Shown here: one piece after another, positions 50,094-59,973 of the stretch
Numbering within the stretch: the first letter of the stretch is position 1
Layout of the letters: every line of letters starts with the position of its first letter
Made by a program: the position numbers and the translations under genes
Notes under the pieces: model-generated
What the model was told of the DNA's origin: nothing
Database searches by the model: none
The model's input: the letters and a program-made list of their open reading frames with translations, nothing else
Assembly: GCA_964598255.1 (NCBI GenBank)
Contig: CAZRBA010000055.1
Span: 1-64,000, forward strand
DNA from: Caldithrix sp964598255
GTDB taxonomy: Bacteria > Calditrichota > Calditrichia > Calditrichales > Calditrichaceae
Direction of reading: 5' to 3'
Length of the DNA stretch: 64,000 bases

Positions 50094-52829
50094 ATGGCTG
50101 CAGGGAAAAAATACAAAATATTCAAAATCTGCAAGGAATTAAACCTTGGGACCGATACGATTATTGGCTTTCTGGAGAAGAAAGGAATTAAGGTAGCCGG
50201 CCCAAACGCTTCGGTAACAGAAGATGTGTACGTCGAAATACTGGAGAAATTTGCGCAGGATAAGGCTAAGGCAGAGCAGTTAAAAGCACGTCGGCAAAAA
50301 GAAAGCGGCGTGGAAGCGGTTGAAGAGGCCGTGGAAGAAAAGGCATCCGAAGCAAAGCAACCTTCTTATCTGGATGTGCTTAAAGAGTCCATTGAAAAGG
50401 ATGCGGAAGCGATTTCCAAAGGAACGGTTGAGTCGAAAGTTAAAAAGACAAAGACCAAAGCCAAAAAAGCGTCTGCCAAAAAAGAACCCAAAGCAGCCCG
50501 GACTCCGGAAGCGGTTGAATCAAAAACCGTTGAGGAAAAGCCGCTTAAGGCCGAAACCCCGTCCGTGGCCGAAACACAGCAACCGGAAGTAGCGGAAAAG
50601 GAAGTTAAAGTTGCTGCGGAACCGGCTGCAAAAGAACCGGAAAAAGCGCAGGAGGTTGCTAAAACCGAAGCTCCGGCCGTTGCGCCTGCGCCGATTAAAA
50701 AAGCCGAAAAGGCGGAAAAAGACAAAGAAACCAAGAAATCGGGTAAGAAAAAAGCAAAACCCGAGGCCAAGAAAAAAGAAGAGCTCGAAGCAGGATTAAG
50801 CGAAAAAGAGAAAAAGCGGCGCAAAGCTCTTGAAATGATCCGCAAAGAAAAGGGCGGTCGAAAACGTGGCAAGCGGATTGATCTTACGGCCATTGGTGAA
50901 GAAGGAGAAATAAGGCCGAGCGGACGCCGTAAAAAGAAGAAGAAAAAAGCTCAGGTAGATATGAAAGAGGTGCAGGAAACGCTTAAGAAAACCCTGGCCT
51001 CTATGGATGCCAAAGGCCGCAAACCCAAAAAACAGAAAAAAGCCAAAGAAGACGTTGCGGATGAAAACGAAGAAAAGATAATTCGCGTGGCCGAGTTTAT
51101 TTCGGCAAACGAATTGGCCAATCTTTTGGATGTGCCTGTTTCCGAAGTAATTATGAAATGTTTGGACTTGGGGTTGGTTGTAACCATTAACCAACGTCTG
51201 GATATCGATACCATTACCTTGATTGCCGAAGAATACGGTTACAAAGTGGAAGAACAGTTTGCTACCGAATTTGTTTCGGAGGAGGAAGAAGACGAGGAAG
51301 AAAGCGAAGAAAATCTGGTTCCGCGCGCACCCATTGTAACCATTATGGGACATGTGGATCATGGTAAAACGTCTTTGTTGGATTATTTGCGCAAGAGTAA
51401 TATTACCGCCGGTGAAGCGGGCGGAATTACCCAGCACATCGGTGCGTACGAAGTGGAATACGAAGGGAAAAAGATCACCTTCTTAGATACGCCTGGTCAC
51501 GAAGCCTTTACGGCCATGCGCGCCCGCGGAGCACAGGTAACGGATATCGTTATTCTGGTGATTGCCGCCGACGACGCCGTAATGCCGCAAACCGATGAAG
51601 CGATTGACCACGCAAAAGCGGCTGGTGTACGTATGGTCATTGCCATTAACAAAATTGACAAGCCGGGTGCCAATCCGGAGCGTATTAAGCAGCAGTTGGC
51701 CGAACGTGATATTTTAGTGGAAGAATGGGGTGGTACGTATCAAAGTGCGGAAATTTCGGCCAAAACCGGTCAGGGAATTCCCGAACTGCTGGAAAAGGTT
51801 CTTTTGGAAGCCGAAATGCTCGATTTGAAAGCCAATCCCAAAAAAAGAGCGTCCGGTGTGGTTATCGAATCCCGTTTGGACAAAGGGAAAGGGCCCATTG
51901 CCACGGTATTGGTGCAAGACGGAACGCTTCATGTGGGCGATCATTTTGTGGCCGGATTGTATTACGGTCGTGTGCGCGCCTTGTTAAACGAAAGCGGAGA
52001 CAAAATAAAAGAGGTTGGTCCCTCTCAGCCAGCCGTTGTACTCGGATTCGAAGGAGTTCCGCAGGCCGGCGATCGTTTTGTGGTAATGAAAGATGAAAAA
52101 GCAGCCCGCGAACTAAGCCTAAAACGCCAGCAGTTGCGCCGTGAGCAGGAAGTAAAGCAGGTTAAAATGCTTACTTTGCAACAACTTTCCGAACAAATTG
52201 CTCAGGGTGAAATGCATGATTTGCCGGTTATTATCAAAGCGGATGTGGATGGTTCGGCAGAAGCTATTTCCGATGCTTTGATTAACTTGAATACCGACGA
52301 AGTAAAAATAAATGTCGTGCGCAAGGCGGTAGGGCCTATTACGGAATCGGATGTACTGTTAGCTTCGGCATCGGGCGCGGTTATTATCGGATTTAATGTT
52401 CGCGCCAATATGAAAGCCAAAGAGCTGGCCTCCAAAGAAAATGTGGATATTCGTACCTATCGTGTGATTTACGATATCATTAACGATATTAAAATGGCTA
52501 TGGAAGGTTTGTTAAAACCGACCTTCGAAGAAAACGTATTGGGCCAGGCCGAAGTGCGGGAAACCTTCAAAATTTCGCGCATTGGCACCATTGCCGGTTG
52601 TTACGTGATTAACGGAAAAATTCCGCGTAATGCCAAAATTCGCGTGGTACGCGATGATGTGGAAATTTATGCCGGAAAAATCGCCTCCTTAAAACGTTTT
52701 AAAGAAGACGTGCGCGAAGTGGCCAGCGGGTTCGAATGCGGCATTCAAATAGAAAACTTTAACGATTTGAAGATTGGCGATATTATCGAAGCCTACGAAC
52801 TGACGGAAGTAAAACGCAAACTGGCCTGA
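50094..52829 (+). CDS. infB: Translation initiation factor IF-2
   Basis: Brings initiator tRNA to the ribosome. 911 residues: N-terminal IF2_N repeat (about 1-60), a long Lys/Ala/Glu/Pro-rich linker (about 65-320, low complexity), a second IF2_N-type segment (about 325-390), then the G domain (GHVDHGKTS near 419, DTPGHEAF near 465, NKIDKPG near 519) and domains II to IV. Length is typical for an FCB-type IF-2 with extended linker. Confidence 0.97.
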   Translation: MAAGKKYKIFKICKELNLGTDTIIGFLEKKGIKVAGPNASVTEDVYVEILEKFAQDKAKAEQLKARRQKESGVEAVEEAVEEKASEAKQPSYLDVLKESIEKDAEAISKGTVESKVKKTKTKAKKASAKKEPKAARTPEAVESKTVEEKPLKAETPSVAETQQPEVAEKEVKVAAEPAAKEPEKAQEVAKTEAPAVAPAPIKKAEKAEKDKETKKSGKKKAKPEAKKKEELEAGLSEKEKKRRKALEMIRKEKGGRKRGKRIDLTAIGEEGEIRPSGRRKKKKKKAQVDMKEVQETLKKTLASMDAKGRKPKKQKKAKEDVADENEEKIIRVAEFISANELANLLDVPVSEVIMKCLDLGLVVTINQRLDIDTITLIAEEYGYKVEEQFATEFVSEEEEDEEESEENLVPRAPIVTIMGHVDHGKTSLLDYLRKSNITAGEAGGITQHIGAYEVEYEGKKITFLDTPGHEAFTAMRARGAQVTDIVILVIAADDAVMPQTDEAIDHAKAAGVRMVIAINKIDKPGANPERIKQQLAERDILVEEWGGTYQSAEISAKTGQGIPELLEKVLLEAEMLDLKANPKKRASGVVIESRLDKGKGPIATVLVQDGTLHVGDHFVAGLYYGRVRALLNESGDKIKEVGPSQPAVVLGFEGVPQAGDRFVVMKDEKAARELSLKRQQLRREQEVKQVKMLTLQQLSEQIAQGEMHDLPVIIKADVDGSAEAISDALINLNTDEVKINVVRKAVGPITESDVLLASASGAVIIGFNVRANMKAKELASKENVDIRTYRVIYDIINDIKMAMEGLLKPTFEENVLGQAEVRETFKISRIGTIAGCYVINGKIPRNAKIRVVRDDVEIYAGKIASLKRFKEDVREVASGFECGIQIENFNDLKIGDIIEAYELTEVKRKLA

Positions 52830-52924
52830 CAAATCGTTTGTTTGCAAACGGTAAGGAGATAAACACAGAATCGGCGTGGGGCCGGACGCGTTTTAAATTC
52901 GAACATAAAAAACGGCGAAAAAAC

Positions 52925-53206
52925 ATGGTTGTTGCCTTGTTGAATGTTGAGATTTTGGTTCCGGGCAGTAGTTCTTTAAAAGAAAAGCGTAGTGTACTAA
53001 AGCGCATTAAAGATCGTTCGCGTAATAAATTTAATGTTTCGGTAGCGGAAGTGGCTTTTCAGGATAAATGGCAACGCGCTCAACTGGCCTTTGCCACTGT
53101 AAGTAACGATTATAAACGAGCCGAGGAAACCCTGCAAAACGTATTTAAGATGTTGGATTCCGATTACGGCTTTGAAATTGTTCAATTTAACATCGAGTAT
53201 TTGTAA
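52925..53206 (+). CDS. ylxP: DUF503 / YlxP-like ribosome-associated protein
   Basis: 93 residues. MVVALLNVEILVPGSSSLKEKRSVLKRIKDR is the usual start of the family and SVAEVAFQDKWQRAQLAFATVSND is its core. Start ATG 52925; the longer frame from 52838 contains an AAGGAG but no matching start near it, so it is not used. Sits between infB and rbfA as in many bacteria. Biochemical role not established; YlxP is linked to ribosome maturation in Bacillus. Confidence 0.9.
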   Translation: MVVALLNVEILVPGSSSLKEKRSVLKRIKDRSRNKFNVSVAEVAFQDKWQRAQLAFATVSNDYKRAEETLQNVFKMLDSDYGFEIVQFNIEYL

Positions 53207-53207
53207 A

Positions 53208-53573
53208 ATGGCAGAAGGCAGAAGAGTAAAACGATATAACGATTTGATTAAGCGGGTCGTTAGCGAAGTGATCGAATTCAAATTGAGCGATCCCAATAAA
53301 GGTATGATTACCGTAACTCAGGTAAAAGTATCTCCCGATTTGCGCATTGCTTCCGTTTATTACACCGTTTTGGGCGGTGAAAAACAAAAAGCCAAAACCA
53401 AAGAGGTTCTAAAGCGTTCCGCCTCGTTTATTCGTAACGAAATAAAGCCGTTTATTACCGCGCGCTGGCTGCCCGAACTGCGGTTTTTTTACGATGAACG
53501 ATTGGAATATGCCGAGCATATTAACGAATTGTTGAAATCCATTAAGCATGATTCCGATTCTGAAGAAAAATGA
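53208..53573 (+). CDS. rbfA: Ribosome-binding factor A
   Basis: Assists 16S rRNA processing and cold adaptation of the 30S subunit. 121 residues from ATG 53208: AEGRRVKRYNDLIKRVVSEVI start, then GMITVTQVKVSPDLRIASVYYTV with the KH-like fold, and RLPEL-type WLPELRFFYDERL. Follows ylxP by one base; overlaps truB by 26 bases. Confidence 0.95.
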   Translation: MAEGRRVKRYNDLIKRVVSEVIEFKLSDPNKGMITVTQVKVSPDLRIASVYYTVLGGEKQKAKTKEVLKRSASFIRNEIKPFITARWLPELRFFYDERLEYAEHINELLKSIKHDSDSEEK

Positions 53574-54261
53574 ACCCTGGCCGGAAGAATTTCCGCAAGA
53601 GGGTTTTGTTGTTTTGATAAATAAACCCGAAGAATGGACGTCCTTTGACGTAGTGAATAAAATACGTCGTAGTTTAAAAATTAAAAAGGTCGGACATGCC
53701 GGAACGCTGGATCCCTTTGCCACCGGGTTGCTAATTGTTGGTGTGGGCAAAGGCACACGTTACATGCAACAGTTTGTCGGCTTGGAAAAACGCTATCTGG
53801 CACGGATGTGTTTGGGCGGCGAAACCGATACCTATGACAAAACCGGACAAATTGTAGTTCGGAAAGCCATCGATGGGGTAGATGAAGCCCAAGTGCAACA
53901 GGTGGTTGCCACTATGGTGGGTGAGCAAATGCAATTGCCACCCATGTATTCCGCTAAAAAAGTAAACGGTATTCCGCTGTACAAACTGGCGCGTAAGGGG
54001 AAAGTGATAAAACGAAAACCCGTACCCATTACCGTCTACCAGGCGCGTTTACTACGGTTCGATTTGCCTTATGTAACGGTAGAATTATTGGTTTCCAAAG
54101 GCACGTATGTGCGTTCATTGGCCCACGAGTTAGGCCGGCGCTTAGGAACAGGCGCCTATTTAGATGCCTTACAAAGGACCCAAATAGGAGCGTACCGCGT
54201 TGAAGACAGTTTTGAAATTAATGCGTTTGTAGACTTATGGAAGACGAAAGTAGGCAGATGA
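53548..54261 (+). CDS. truB: tRNA pseudouridine-55 synthase
   Basis: Makes pseudouridine at position 55 of tRNA. 237 residues, short form without a clear PUA domain at the C-terminus. LINKPEEWTSFDVVNKIRR near 20, the catalytic Asp in GHAGTLDPFATGLL near 50, RMCLGGETDTYDKTG near 90, and PPMYSAKKVNGIPLYKLAR near 132. Start overlaps rbfA by 26 bases; the stop overlaps ribF (ATGA). Confidence 0.95.
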   Translation: MIPILKKNEPWPEEFPQEGFVVLINKPEEWTSFDVVNKIRRSLKIKKVGHAGTLDPFATGLLIVGVGKGTRYMQQFVGLEKRYLARMCLGGETDTYDKTGQIVVRKAIDGVDEAQVQQVVATMVGEQMQLPPMYSAKKVNGIPLYKLARKGKVIKRKPVPITVYQARLLRFDLPYVTVELLVSKGTYVRSLAHELGRRLGTGAYLDALQRTQIGAYRVEDSFEINAFVDLWKTKVGR

Positions 54262-55178
54262 ATATAATCAGGGGATTGCAGAAACTTCGTTCCGATGCAC
54301 CGTGTGCGGTAACCATTGGTACTTTTGACGGCGTTCACCGGGGGCATCGTCTGATTATCGAAAAGCTGATTAAGGTAGCGCGTGATCGCAATTTGCAGAC
54401 CGCTTTGTTGACATTTGATCCGCATCCCAGGCAGGTACTTCTGGGAGCGGACAAAGTGAAGCTGTTAACCACCACCGAAGAAAAACTGCATTTGCTGCAA
54501 CGGTTTCCTTTGCACTGCGTGGGCGTATTGGAGTTCAATCGTCGTTTTTCCCAACTGCCTTATCGACAATTTGTAGGCGATATTTTAATCGATCGTTTGC
54601 ACATGAAAGTGCTGGTGGTCGGTTACGATCACGGTTTTGGCAAAGACCGGCAAGGGACGTTTGAAAATTTACGCAAGTTGAGCGAAGAATGGAATTTTGA
54701 GTTGTATCGGGTTAATCCCTTGGCCGAAGGGCAGCAAGTTATCAAAAGCTCCCATATTCGCGATTTGCTTTTAAAAGGAGACATCGAAGCAGCCAACCAT
54801 TTGTTGGGGCATCGCTACTTTTTAAGCGGCAAAGTGGTTAAGGGAAGGTTGTTAGGAAAAGAAATTGACTTTCCCACTGCAAATTTGCAAGTTACGCATT
54901 CGGCAAAACTGGTACCGGCCGACGGAGTGTACGCAGTGGATGTGGAAGTGGAAGGTCAAAAATTCAAAGGAATGATGAACATTGGCTATCGTCCGACGTT
55001 GAATCATTCGACCGAAAGAAGTATCGAGGTGCACATCCATCATTTTGATCGAGATATTTACGGCCGGGTGATAACGGTTTATTTTAAAAAACGCATGAGA
55101 GATGAAATCAAATTTCCTAATTTAAAAGCATTAATTGAACAATTAAAAACGGACAAAGAACAAAGTCTGAAAATATAA
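54258..55178 (+). CDS. ribF: Bifunctional riboflavin kinase/FAD synthetase
   Basis: Makes FMN and FAD. 306 residues from ATG 54258. N-terminal FAD synthetase with VTIGTFDGVHRGHRLI near 20 and VGYDHGFGKDRQG near 118; C-terminal riboflavin kinase with GKEIDFPTANL near 205 and MMNIGYRPT near 240. Overlaps truB; the frame upstream to 54237 is discarded. truB-ribF-rpsO-pnp is a common bacterial order. Confidence 0.96.
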   Translation: MNIIRGLQKLRSDAPCAVTIGTFDGVHRGHRLIIEKLIKVARDRNLQTALLTFDPHPRQVLLGADKVKLLTTTEEKLHLLQRFPLHCVGVLEFNRRFSQLPYRQFVGDILIDRLHMKVLVVGYDHGFGKDRQGTFENLRKLSEEWNFELYRVNPLAEGQQVIKSSHIRDLLLKGDIEAANHLLGHRYFLSGKVVKGRLLGKEIDFPTANLQVTHSAKLVPADGVYAVDVEVEGQKFKGMMNIGYRPTLNHSTERSIEVHIHHFDRDIYGRVITVYFKKRMRDEIKFPNLKALIEQLKTDKEQSLKI

Positions 55179-55190
55179 TGGAGGTTTTCA

Positions 55191-55460
55191 ATGGCTTTAA
55201 CTAAAGAAGACAAAAAAGAAATGGTAGCAAAATTCGGTGATACCGAAACCGATACGGGTAAAACCGAGGTGCAAATTGCACTGTTGACGGCTCGTATTCA
55301 GTACCTTACCGATCATTTGCGCGTGCACAAAAAAGATCACCATTCACGACGCGGATTGCTCAAATTAGTGGGGCAAAGACGCCGTTTGCTGAATTATTTG
55401 ATCAAAACCGATATTACGCGCTATCGTAAAGTTATTAAAGAATTAGGTATCAGACGTTAA
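55191..55460 (+). CDS. rpsO: 30S ribosomal protein S15
   Basis: 89 residues, full length. TDTGKTEVQIALLTARIQYLTDHL near the start, HHSRRGLLKLVGQRRRLLNYL near 48, both S15 signatures for 16S rRNA binding. GGAGG precedes the ATG. Paired with pnp, where S15 and PNPase genes are joined in many species. Confidence 0.97.
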   Translation: MALTKEDKKEMVAKFGDTETDTGKTEVQIALLTARIQYLTDHLRVHKKDHHSRRGLLKLVGQRRRLLNYLIKTDITRYRKVIKELGIRR

Positions 55461-55483
55461 CGATTTGCTCCCTGGAGGGATGA

Positions 55484-57607
55484 ATGTACATTAAGAAATC
55501 AATTGAATTAAGTGGCCGGACATTAACCATCGAAACCGGAAAGCTGGCCAAACAAGCCCATGGCTCTGCTTTGGTGCGCTATGGAGACACCATGGTTCTG
55601 GTCACGGCTGTTGCCTCGGAAGATCCCACCGAACAACGGGACTTTATGCCTTTAACCGTCGAATACCGTGAAAAGATGTTTTCTGCCGGTAAAATTCCCG
55701 GCGGATTTATTAAACGCGAAGGTCGGCCGAGTGAAAAAGAGATCCTTTCGGCTCGTTTGATCGACCGCCCGATTCGGCCGTTATTTCCGGATAATTTTTT
55801 CTACGAAACGCAAATAATCGCCTCCGTGCTTTCCATGGATCGCGAAAACGATGCCGACGTATTGGCCGGTTTGGGTGCTTCTACGGCGTTAATGTTGTCC
55901 GATATCCCGTTTAACGGTCCTATTGCCACCGTACGGGTCGCCAAAATTAACGGGGAATACATCATAAACCCAACCATTTCGCAAATTGAAGAGGCCGAGC
56001 TGGAATTGGTGGTTGCCGGGTCTCAAAGTTCGATTATGATGGTCGAAGGCGAGGCCAAAGAAGTACCGGAAAGCGATTTGCTGGAAGCCATTTCCAAAGC
56101 CCATGAGGCCATTCGTCTTTTGGTGCAATTGCAGCAGGAAATGGCCGATGAATTAAACATTCCCAAGCGGGAAATTCCGCCGTTTGAATTGCCCGAAGGG
56201 CTGGAAGAAAAAGTGCATGCCCTTGGCGATGAGCGCGTGCGGGAAGCCGTGCGTATTCGCGAAAAGGCCGAACGCCGTAAGGCTTTAAAAGCAATAAAAG
56301 AGGATATTGTAAGTCAGTTGGAAGAAGAATTTCCCGATTCGGCCTCTTTTATTGGCGGCATTTTGCATGATGTGGAAAAGGATATCATGCGGCAGATGAT
56401 TATTAAGGAAAAAGTACGTTTAGACGGGCGCGGTTGGCGAGACATTCGTCCCATTAGCTGCGAAGTCGATCTATTGCCGCGAACCCACGGTTCGGCCTTA
56501 TTTACCCGCGGACAAACACAGGCATTGGGCGTAGTAACACTGGGCACCAAATCCGACGAGCAAATTGTGGAGGCATTGGAGGGTGAATCCAGCAAACGTT
56601 ATTTGCTGCATTACAATTTTCCGCCGTTTTGCACCGGCGAAGCGAAACCCATTCGCGGAGTAAGCCGTCGTGAAATAGGGCACGGCAATTTGGCCGAGCG
56701 CGCTTTAAAACCGGTTATTCCGCCGGCTGAAAAATTTCCTTACACCATTCGCGTGGTTTCGGAAATTTTGGAATCCAACGGCTCTTCTTCCATGGCTACG
56801 GTTTGTGCCGGTTCCATGGCTTTAATGGCCGCCGGTGTACCCACCAAAAGCGCTGTGGCCGGAATTGCCATGGGGCTTATTAAAGAAGATGACCAAATTG
56901 CCATTCTCTCCGATATTTTAGGCGATGAAGACCATTTGGGCGATATGGATTTTAAGGTAGCCGGAACGGAAAAAGGCGTGACAGCCGTTCAAATGGATAT
57001 TAAAATCGACGGAATTTCCGAAGAGATTATGGCCTCGGCTCTGGAACAGGCGCGTGAAGGTCGTCGGCACATCATGCAAAAAATGAATGAAGCCATCGAT
57101 AAACCCAGACCGGAAATCAGCAAATGGGCACCCAAGATAATCGAAGTGCAAATACCGGTGGATAAAATCGGTTTGATTATCGGCCCTGGCGGAAAAACCA
57201 TTCGCGGAATTATCGACAAAGCGGCCGATGAATTGGATATCAATATCGATGAAACCGGTAAGGTTACCATTGCTTCTCCGGATACGGAAGTGGCCATGAA
57301 AGCCAAAAAACTGATTGAATCCATGGTAGAAGAACCGGTTGTAGGTAAAGCGTATCGCGGCATTGTTAAAAGCGTTAAGGATTTTGGCGCATTTGTGGAA
57401 TTTTTGCCCGGACGCGAAGGTATGGTCCATATTTCGGAATTGGATACCGAACGCACGCATAAGGTTTCGGACGTGGTTAAAGAAGGAGACGAAATTGATG
57501 TGGTTGTCCTGCGTGTTGAACCTAACGGTAAGGTCGCATTAAGCCGCAAAGCCTTCTTACGCCGCAAAATGAAGCAGCAAAAGCCGACATACAAAAAGAA
57601 ATTCTGA
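55484..57607 (+). CDS. pnp: Polyribonucleotide nucleotidyltransferase (PNPase)
   Basis: 3'-to-5' phosphorolytic exoribonuclease, central to mRNA decay. 707 residues: first RNase PH domain (about 10-230), helical linker, second RNase PH domain (about 315-545; LPRTHGSALFTRGQTQALGVVT near 330), KH domain (GLIIGPGGKTIRGI near 563), and S1 domain (about 622-695; GIVKSVKDFGAFVEFLPGREG). GGAGGGATGA with a GGAGG-like site precedes the ATG. Confidence 0.97.
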   Translation: MYIKKSIELSGRTLTIETGKLAKQAHGSALVRYGDTMVLVTAVASEDPTEQRDFMPLTVEYREKMFSAGKIPGGFIKREGRPSEKEILSARLIDRPIRPLFPDNFFYETQIIASVLSMDRENDADVLAGLGASTALMLSDIPFNGPIATVRVAKINGEYIINPTISQIEEAELELVVAGSQSSIMMVEGEAKEVPESDLLEAISKAHEAIRLLVQLQQEMADELNIPKREIPPFELPEGLEEKVHALGDERVREAVRIREKAERRKALKAIKEDIVSQLEEEFPDSASFIGGILHDVEKDIMRQMIIKEKVRLDGRGWRDIRPISCEVDLLPRTHGSALFTRGQTQALGVVTLGTKSDEQIVEALEGESSKRYLLHYNFPPFCTGEAKPIRGVSRREIGHGNLAERALKPVIPPAEKFPYTIRVVSEILESNGSSSMATVCAGSMALMAAGVPTKSAVAGIAMGLIKEDDQIAILSDILGDEDHLGDMDFKVAGTEKGVTAVQMDIKIDGISEEIMASALEQAREGRRHIMQKMNEAIDKPRPEISKWAPKIIEVQIPVDKIGLIIGPGGKTIRGIIDKAADELDINIDETGKVTIASPDTEVAMKAKKLIESMVEEPVVGKAYRGIVKSVKDFGAFVEFLPGREGMVHISELDTERTHKVSDVVKEGDEIDVVVLRVEPNGKVALSRKAFLRRKMKQQKPTYKKKF

Positions 57608-57620
57608 TTTTTCCGCATTT

Positions 57621-58853
57621 ATGAACCAGAACATAGAAAAAACCATTCTTTCCAACGGACTCACCGTGGTAAGCGAAACCATTGCCACGGTGCGTTCTGT
57701 TTCGGTTGGGGTATGGATTAAAACGGGTTCGCGTTACGAAAATAAGCGCAATAACGGCGTGGCTCATTTTATTGAACATCTTGTTTTTAAAGGCACTCAA
57801 AAACGCACCGCATTACAAATTGCCCGCTCGCTTGAAGATCTTGGCGGTAATCTGAATGCTTACACCAGCAAGGAATTAACCAATTTTTACGCCATTGCTC
57901 TGGATAACCACCTGCCGCAATGCGTTAACGTTTTGGCCGACCTGGTTTGCAATCCGTTATTTCGCGAAAAGGATATTGAAAAAGAAAAAGAAGTTATTCT
58001 GGAAGAAATCAGCGCGGTGAAGGATACACCGGAAGAATATATTTTTGATGTTTTTCAGGAAAAACTTTTTCCGGAACATCCGTTGGGCTATCCTATTTTG
58101 GGTACTCCGGAATCATTAATGTCCTTAACCGCAAGAGATGTTCGGGAATTTTGGCAATCGTATTACGTGCCGGATAACATGATTATCTCGGCGGCCGGAA
58201 ATTTGCAGCATGAAAAACTGGTGCGTTTGGTCGAAAAATATTTTCCCTGTACGCAAAAAGGCAAAATTAGGCATTTACGCAAACCCCATGCTGCGCATGG
58301 TATTTCGCTTGAAATTCCGGAATCGTTTAATCAGGCACATATTCTAATAGGTATTGATAGTGTGCCCTATGCTGCGCCCCAACGGTACGAAATAGCAGCT
58401 TTAAATTCCTATTTAGGCTCCGGAATGAGCTCGCGTCTGTTCCAGATTCTTCGGGAACATTATGGGTTGGCCTACACGGTGTATTCCGCGGTGGACTTTT
58501 TTAAAGATACGGGTATTTTTAGTGTGTATGTGGGTACGGACGGGACAAAACGCAAAAAAACAGTGGATTTGTTATTTAAGGAATTGAAAAAAGTTACCGA
58601 ACATTCCATTCGAGAAAGCGACATGCGCCGAATTCGCCATCAGCTTAAGGGGAGTTTGTTGCTTGGCTTGGAAAATACCGCTCACCGCATGTCACGTCTG
58701 GCGAAAAACGAAATTTATTTTGGTCGACAAATATCCATTTCGGAAACCATCCGTAAGGTGGATAAATTAAATGCGCAAAAACTCTTGGATTTGGCGCGAA
58801 ATCTTTTTAATATGGATAAGTTTAACATAATTCAGATGAAACCTGATGCTTGA
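57621..58853 (+). CDS. M16 family zinc peptidase (processing peptidase-like)
   Basis: 410 residues. Inverted zinc motif HFIEH at 49-53 with the third ligand Glu in EKEKEVILEEISAVKDTPEEY near residue 130. SLEDLGGNLNAYTSKE near 72 and the LGSGMSSRLFQILREHYGLAY stretch near 272 are typical of the bacterial PepR/MPP-beta-like group. Function unsettled; the pnp-M16 order is common in bacteria. The stop overlaps the next gene by eight bases. Confidence 0.94.
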   Translation: MNQNIEKTILSNGLTVVSETIATVRSVSVGVWIKTGSRYENKRNNGVAHFIEHLVFKGTQKRTALQIARSLEDLGGNLNAYTSKELTNFYAIALDNHLPQCVNVLADLVCNPLFREKDIEKEKEVILEEISAVKDTPEEYIFDVFQEKLFPEHPLGYPILGTPESLMSLTARDVREFWQSYYVPDNMIISAAGNLQHEKLVRLVEKYFPCTQKGKIRHLRKPHAAHGISLEIPESFNQAHILIGIDSVPYAAPQRYEIAALNSYLGSGMSSRLFQILREHYGLAYTVYSAVDFFKDTGIFSVYVGTDGTKRKKTVDLLFKELKKVTEHSIRESDMRRIRHQLKGSLLLGLENTAHRMSRLAKNEIYFGRQISISETIRKVDKLNAQKLLDLARNLFNMDKFNIIQMKPDA

Positions 58854-59970
58854 AGTCGGACTGGTAAGAGAAATAAAACCCTACGAAGGCCGGGTAATGT
58901 TAACGCCGGAGGGGGTTGGCCTGTTGGTACGCAGCGGTTTAACCGTTTATGTGGAGCAGGGTGTCGGTGAAAAAGCGGGCTTTCCCGATTTACAATACGA
59001 ACGGGCCGGTGCCGTACTATTACCGACCATGGAAAAAGTATTTGAAAAAGCACGCCTGATTATTCAAGTACAACCGCCTCATCCGGTACAATTCGAACTC
59101 CTAAATGAAAATCATATTTTACTTTCGTTTATGACTCTGACACATCAGGCCGAACGGATTTTAAATCTGTTAAATACCAAAAGTACATTTGTGGCCGCCG
59201 AGCTTTTACAGGATGAACACGGACGGTATCCGGTTTTAACGGGTGTAAGTGAAATTGCCGGAAAAATGTCTGTTTTTTTGTCGGCCATGCTGTTAACCCC
59301 TCCGGAAGGCGGCAAGGGAATTTTACTTACGGCCACAGAAGTAACCCGACCGGCTACCATCACCATTTTAGGTGCGGGCACGGTGGGACGAACGGCTTGC
59401 AAAACCGCCACGGACATGGGGGTAAATGTTAATGTGCTTACATTAAAACCCGAAAAAGCCGATAGCCTAAAAAAAGAACTGCATCCGGCCAAGGTTTTTT
59501 CTTATTCCGATGAAGTGCTGGAAAAACTTTTGCCGCAAACCGATGTGTTTATTGTAGCTGTCCATTCTTTAAAAAAAGAGTTCGATATCAGGATTTCACG
59601 CAGACAAGTTCAACTGTTGGAAAAGGGGAGCGTGCTAATTGATGTTTCGGTGGCGCTTTCCAGTATTGTCGAAACTTCTCACGCCACTAATCACGATCAA
59701 CCGTCGTTTGTGGTAGACGGCGTGGTCCATTATTGTGTGCCCAATATGGCGGCCTTGGTTCCGCAAACAGCAAGCCGTGTTCTTACTAAAAAATTGGTCC
59801 CCTATGTTAAACTTTTAGCCCTAAAAGAACTTAAGGAAGCATTGCTGGAAGAACCGGGGTTAATTCCGGCCGTTGGTATTTACAAAGGTAAAATTACTAA
59901 CCGCATGGTGGCCGATTATCACAGCCAAGATTTTTACAACATTTTCGAACTTTTAGAAATGAACCTTTGA
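58846..59970 (+). CDS. Alanine dehydrogenase-like protein with altered catalytic residues
   Basis: 374 residues, alanine dehydrogenase/PNT fold. N-terminal domain GLVREIKPYEGRVMLTPEGV; Rossmann nucleotide motif ILGAGTVGRTACKTA near residue 172; YCVPNMAALVPQTASRVL near 300. Residues known to act in Ald (Lys75, His96, Asp270 in the mycobacterial enzyme) seem replaced: VKEP is QPP in IIQVQPP, the FLHL His is Thr in SFMTLTH, and the AIDQGG Asp is missing in DVSVALSS. NAD binding may persist; alanine oxidation is doubtful. Translation is coupled to the M16 gene. The alignment was done by eye. Confidence 0.85.
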   Translation: MLEVGLVREIKPYEGRVMLTPEGVGLLVRSGLTVYVEQGVGEKAGFPDLQYERAGAVLLPTMEKVFEKARLIIQVQPPHPVQFELLNENHILLSFMTLTHQAERILNLLNTKSTFVAAELLQDEHGRYPVLTGVSEIAGKMSVFLSAMLLTPPEGGKGILLTATEVTRPATITILGAGTVGRTACKTATDMGVNVNVLTLKPEKADSLKKELHPAKVFSYSDEVLEKLLPQTDVFIVAVHSLKKEFDIRISRRQVQLLEKGSVLIDVSVALSSIVETSHATNHDQPSFVVDGVVHYCVPNMAALVPQTASRVLTKKLVPYVKLLALKELKEALLEEPGLIPAVGIYKGKITNRMVADYHSQDFYNIFELLEMNL

Positions 59971-59973
59971 ATC

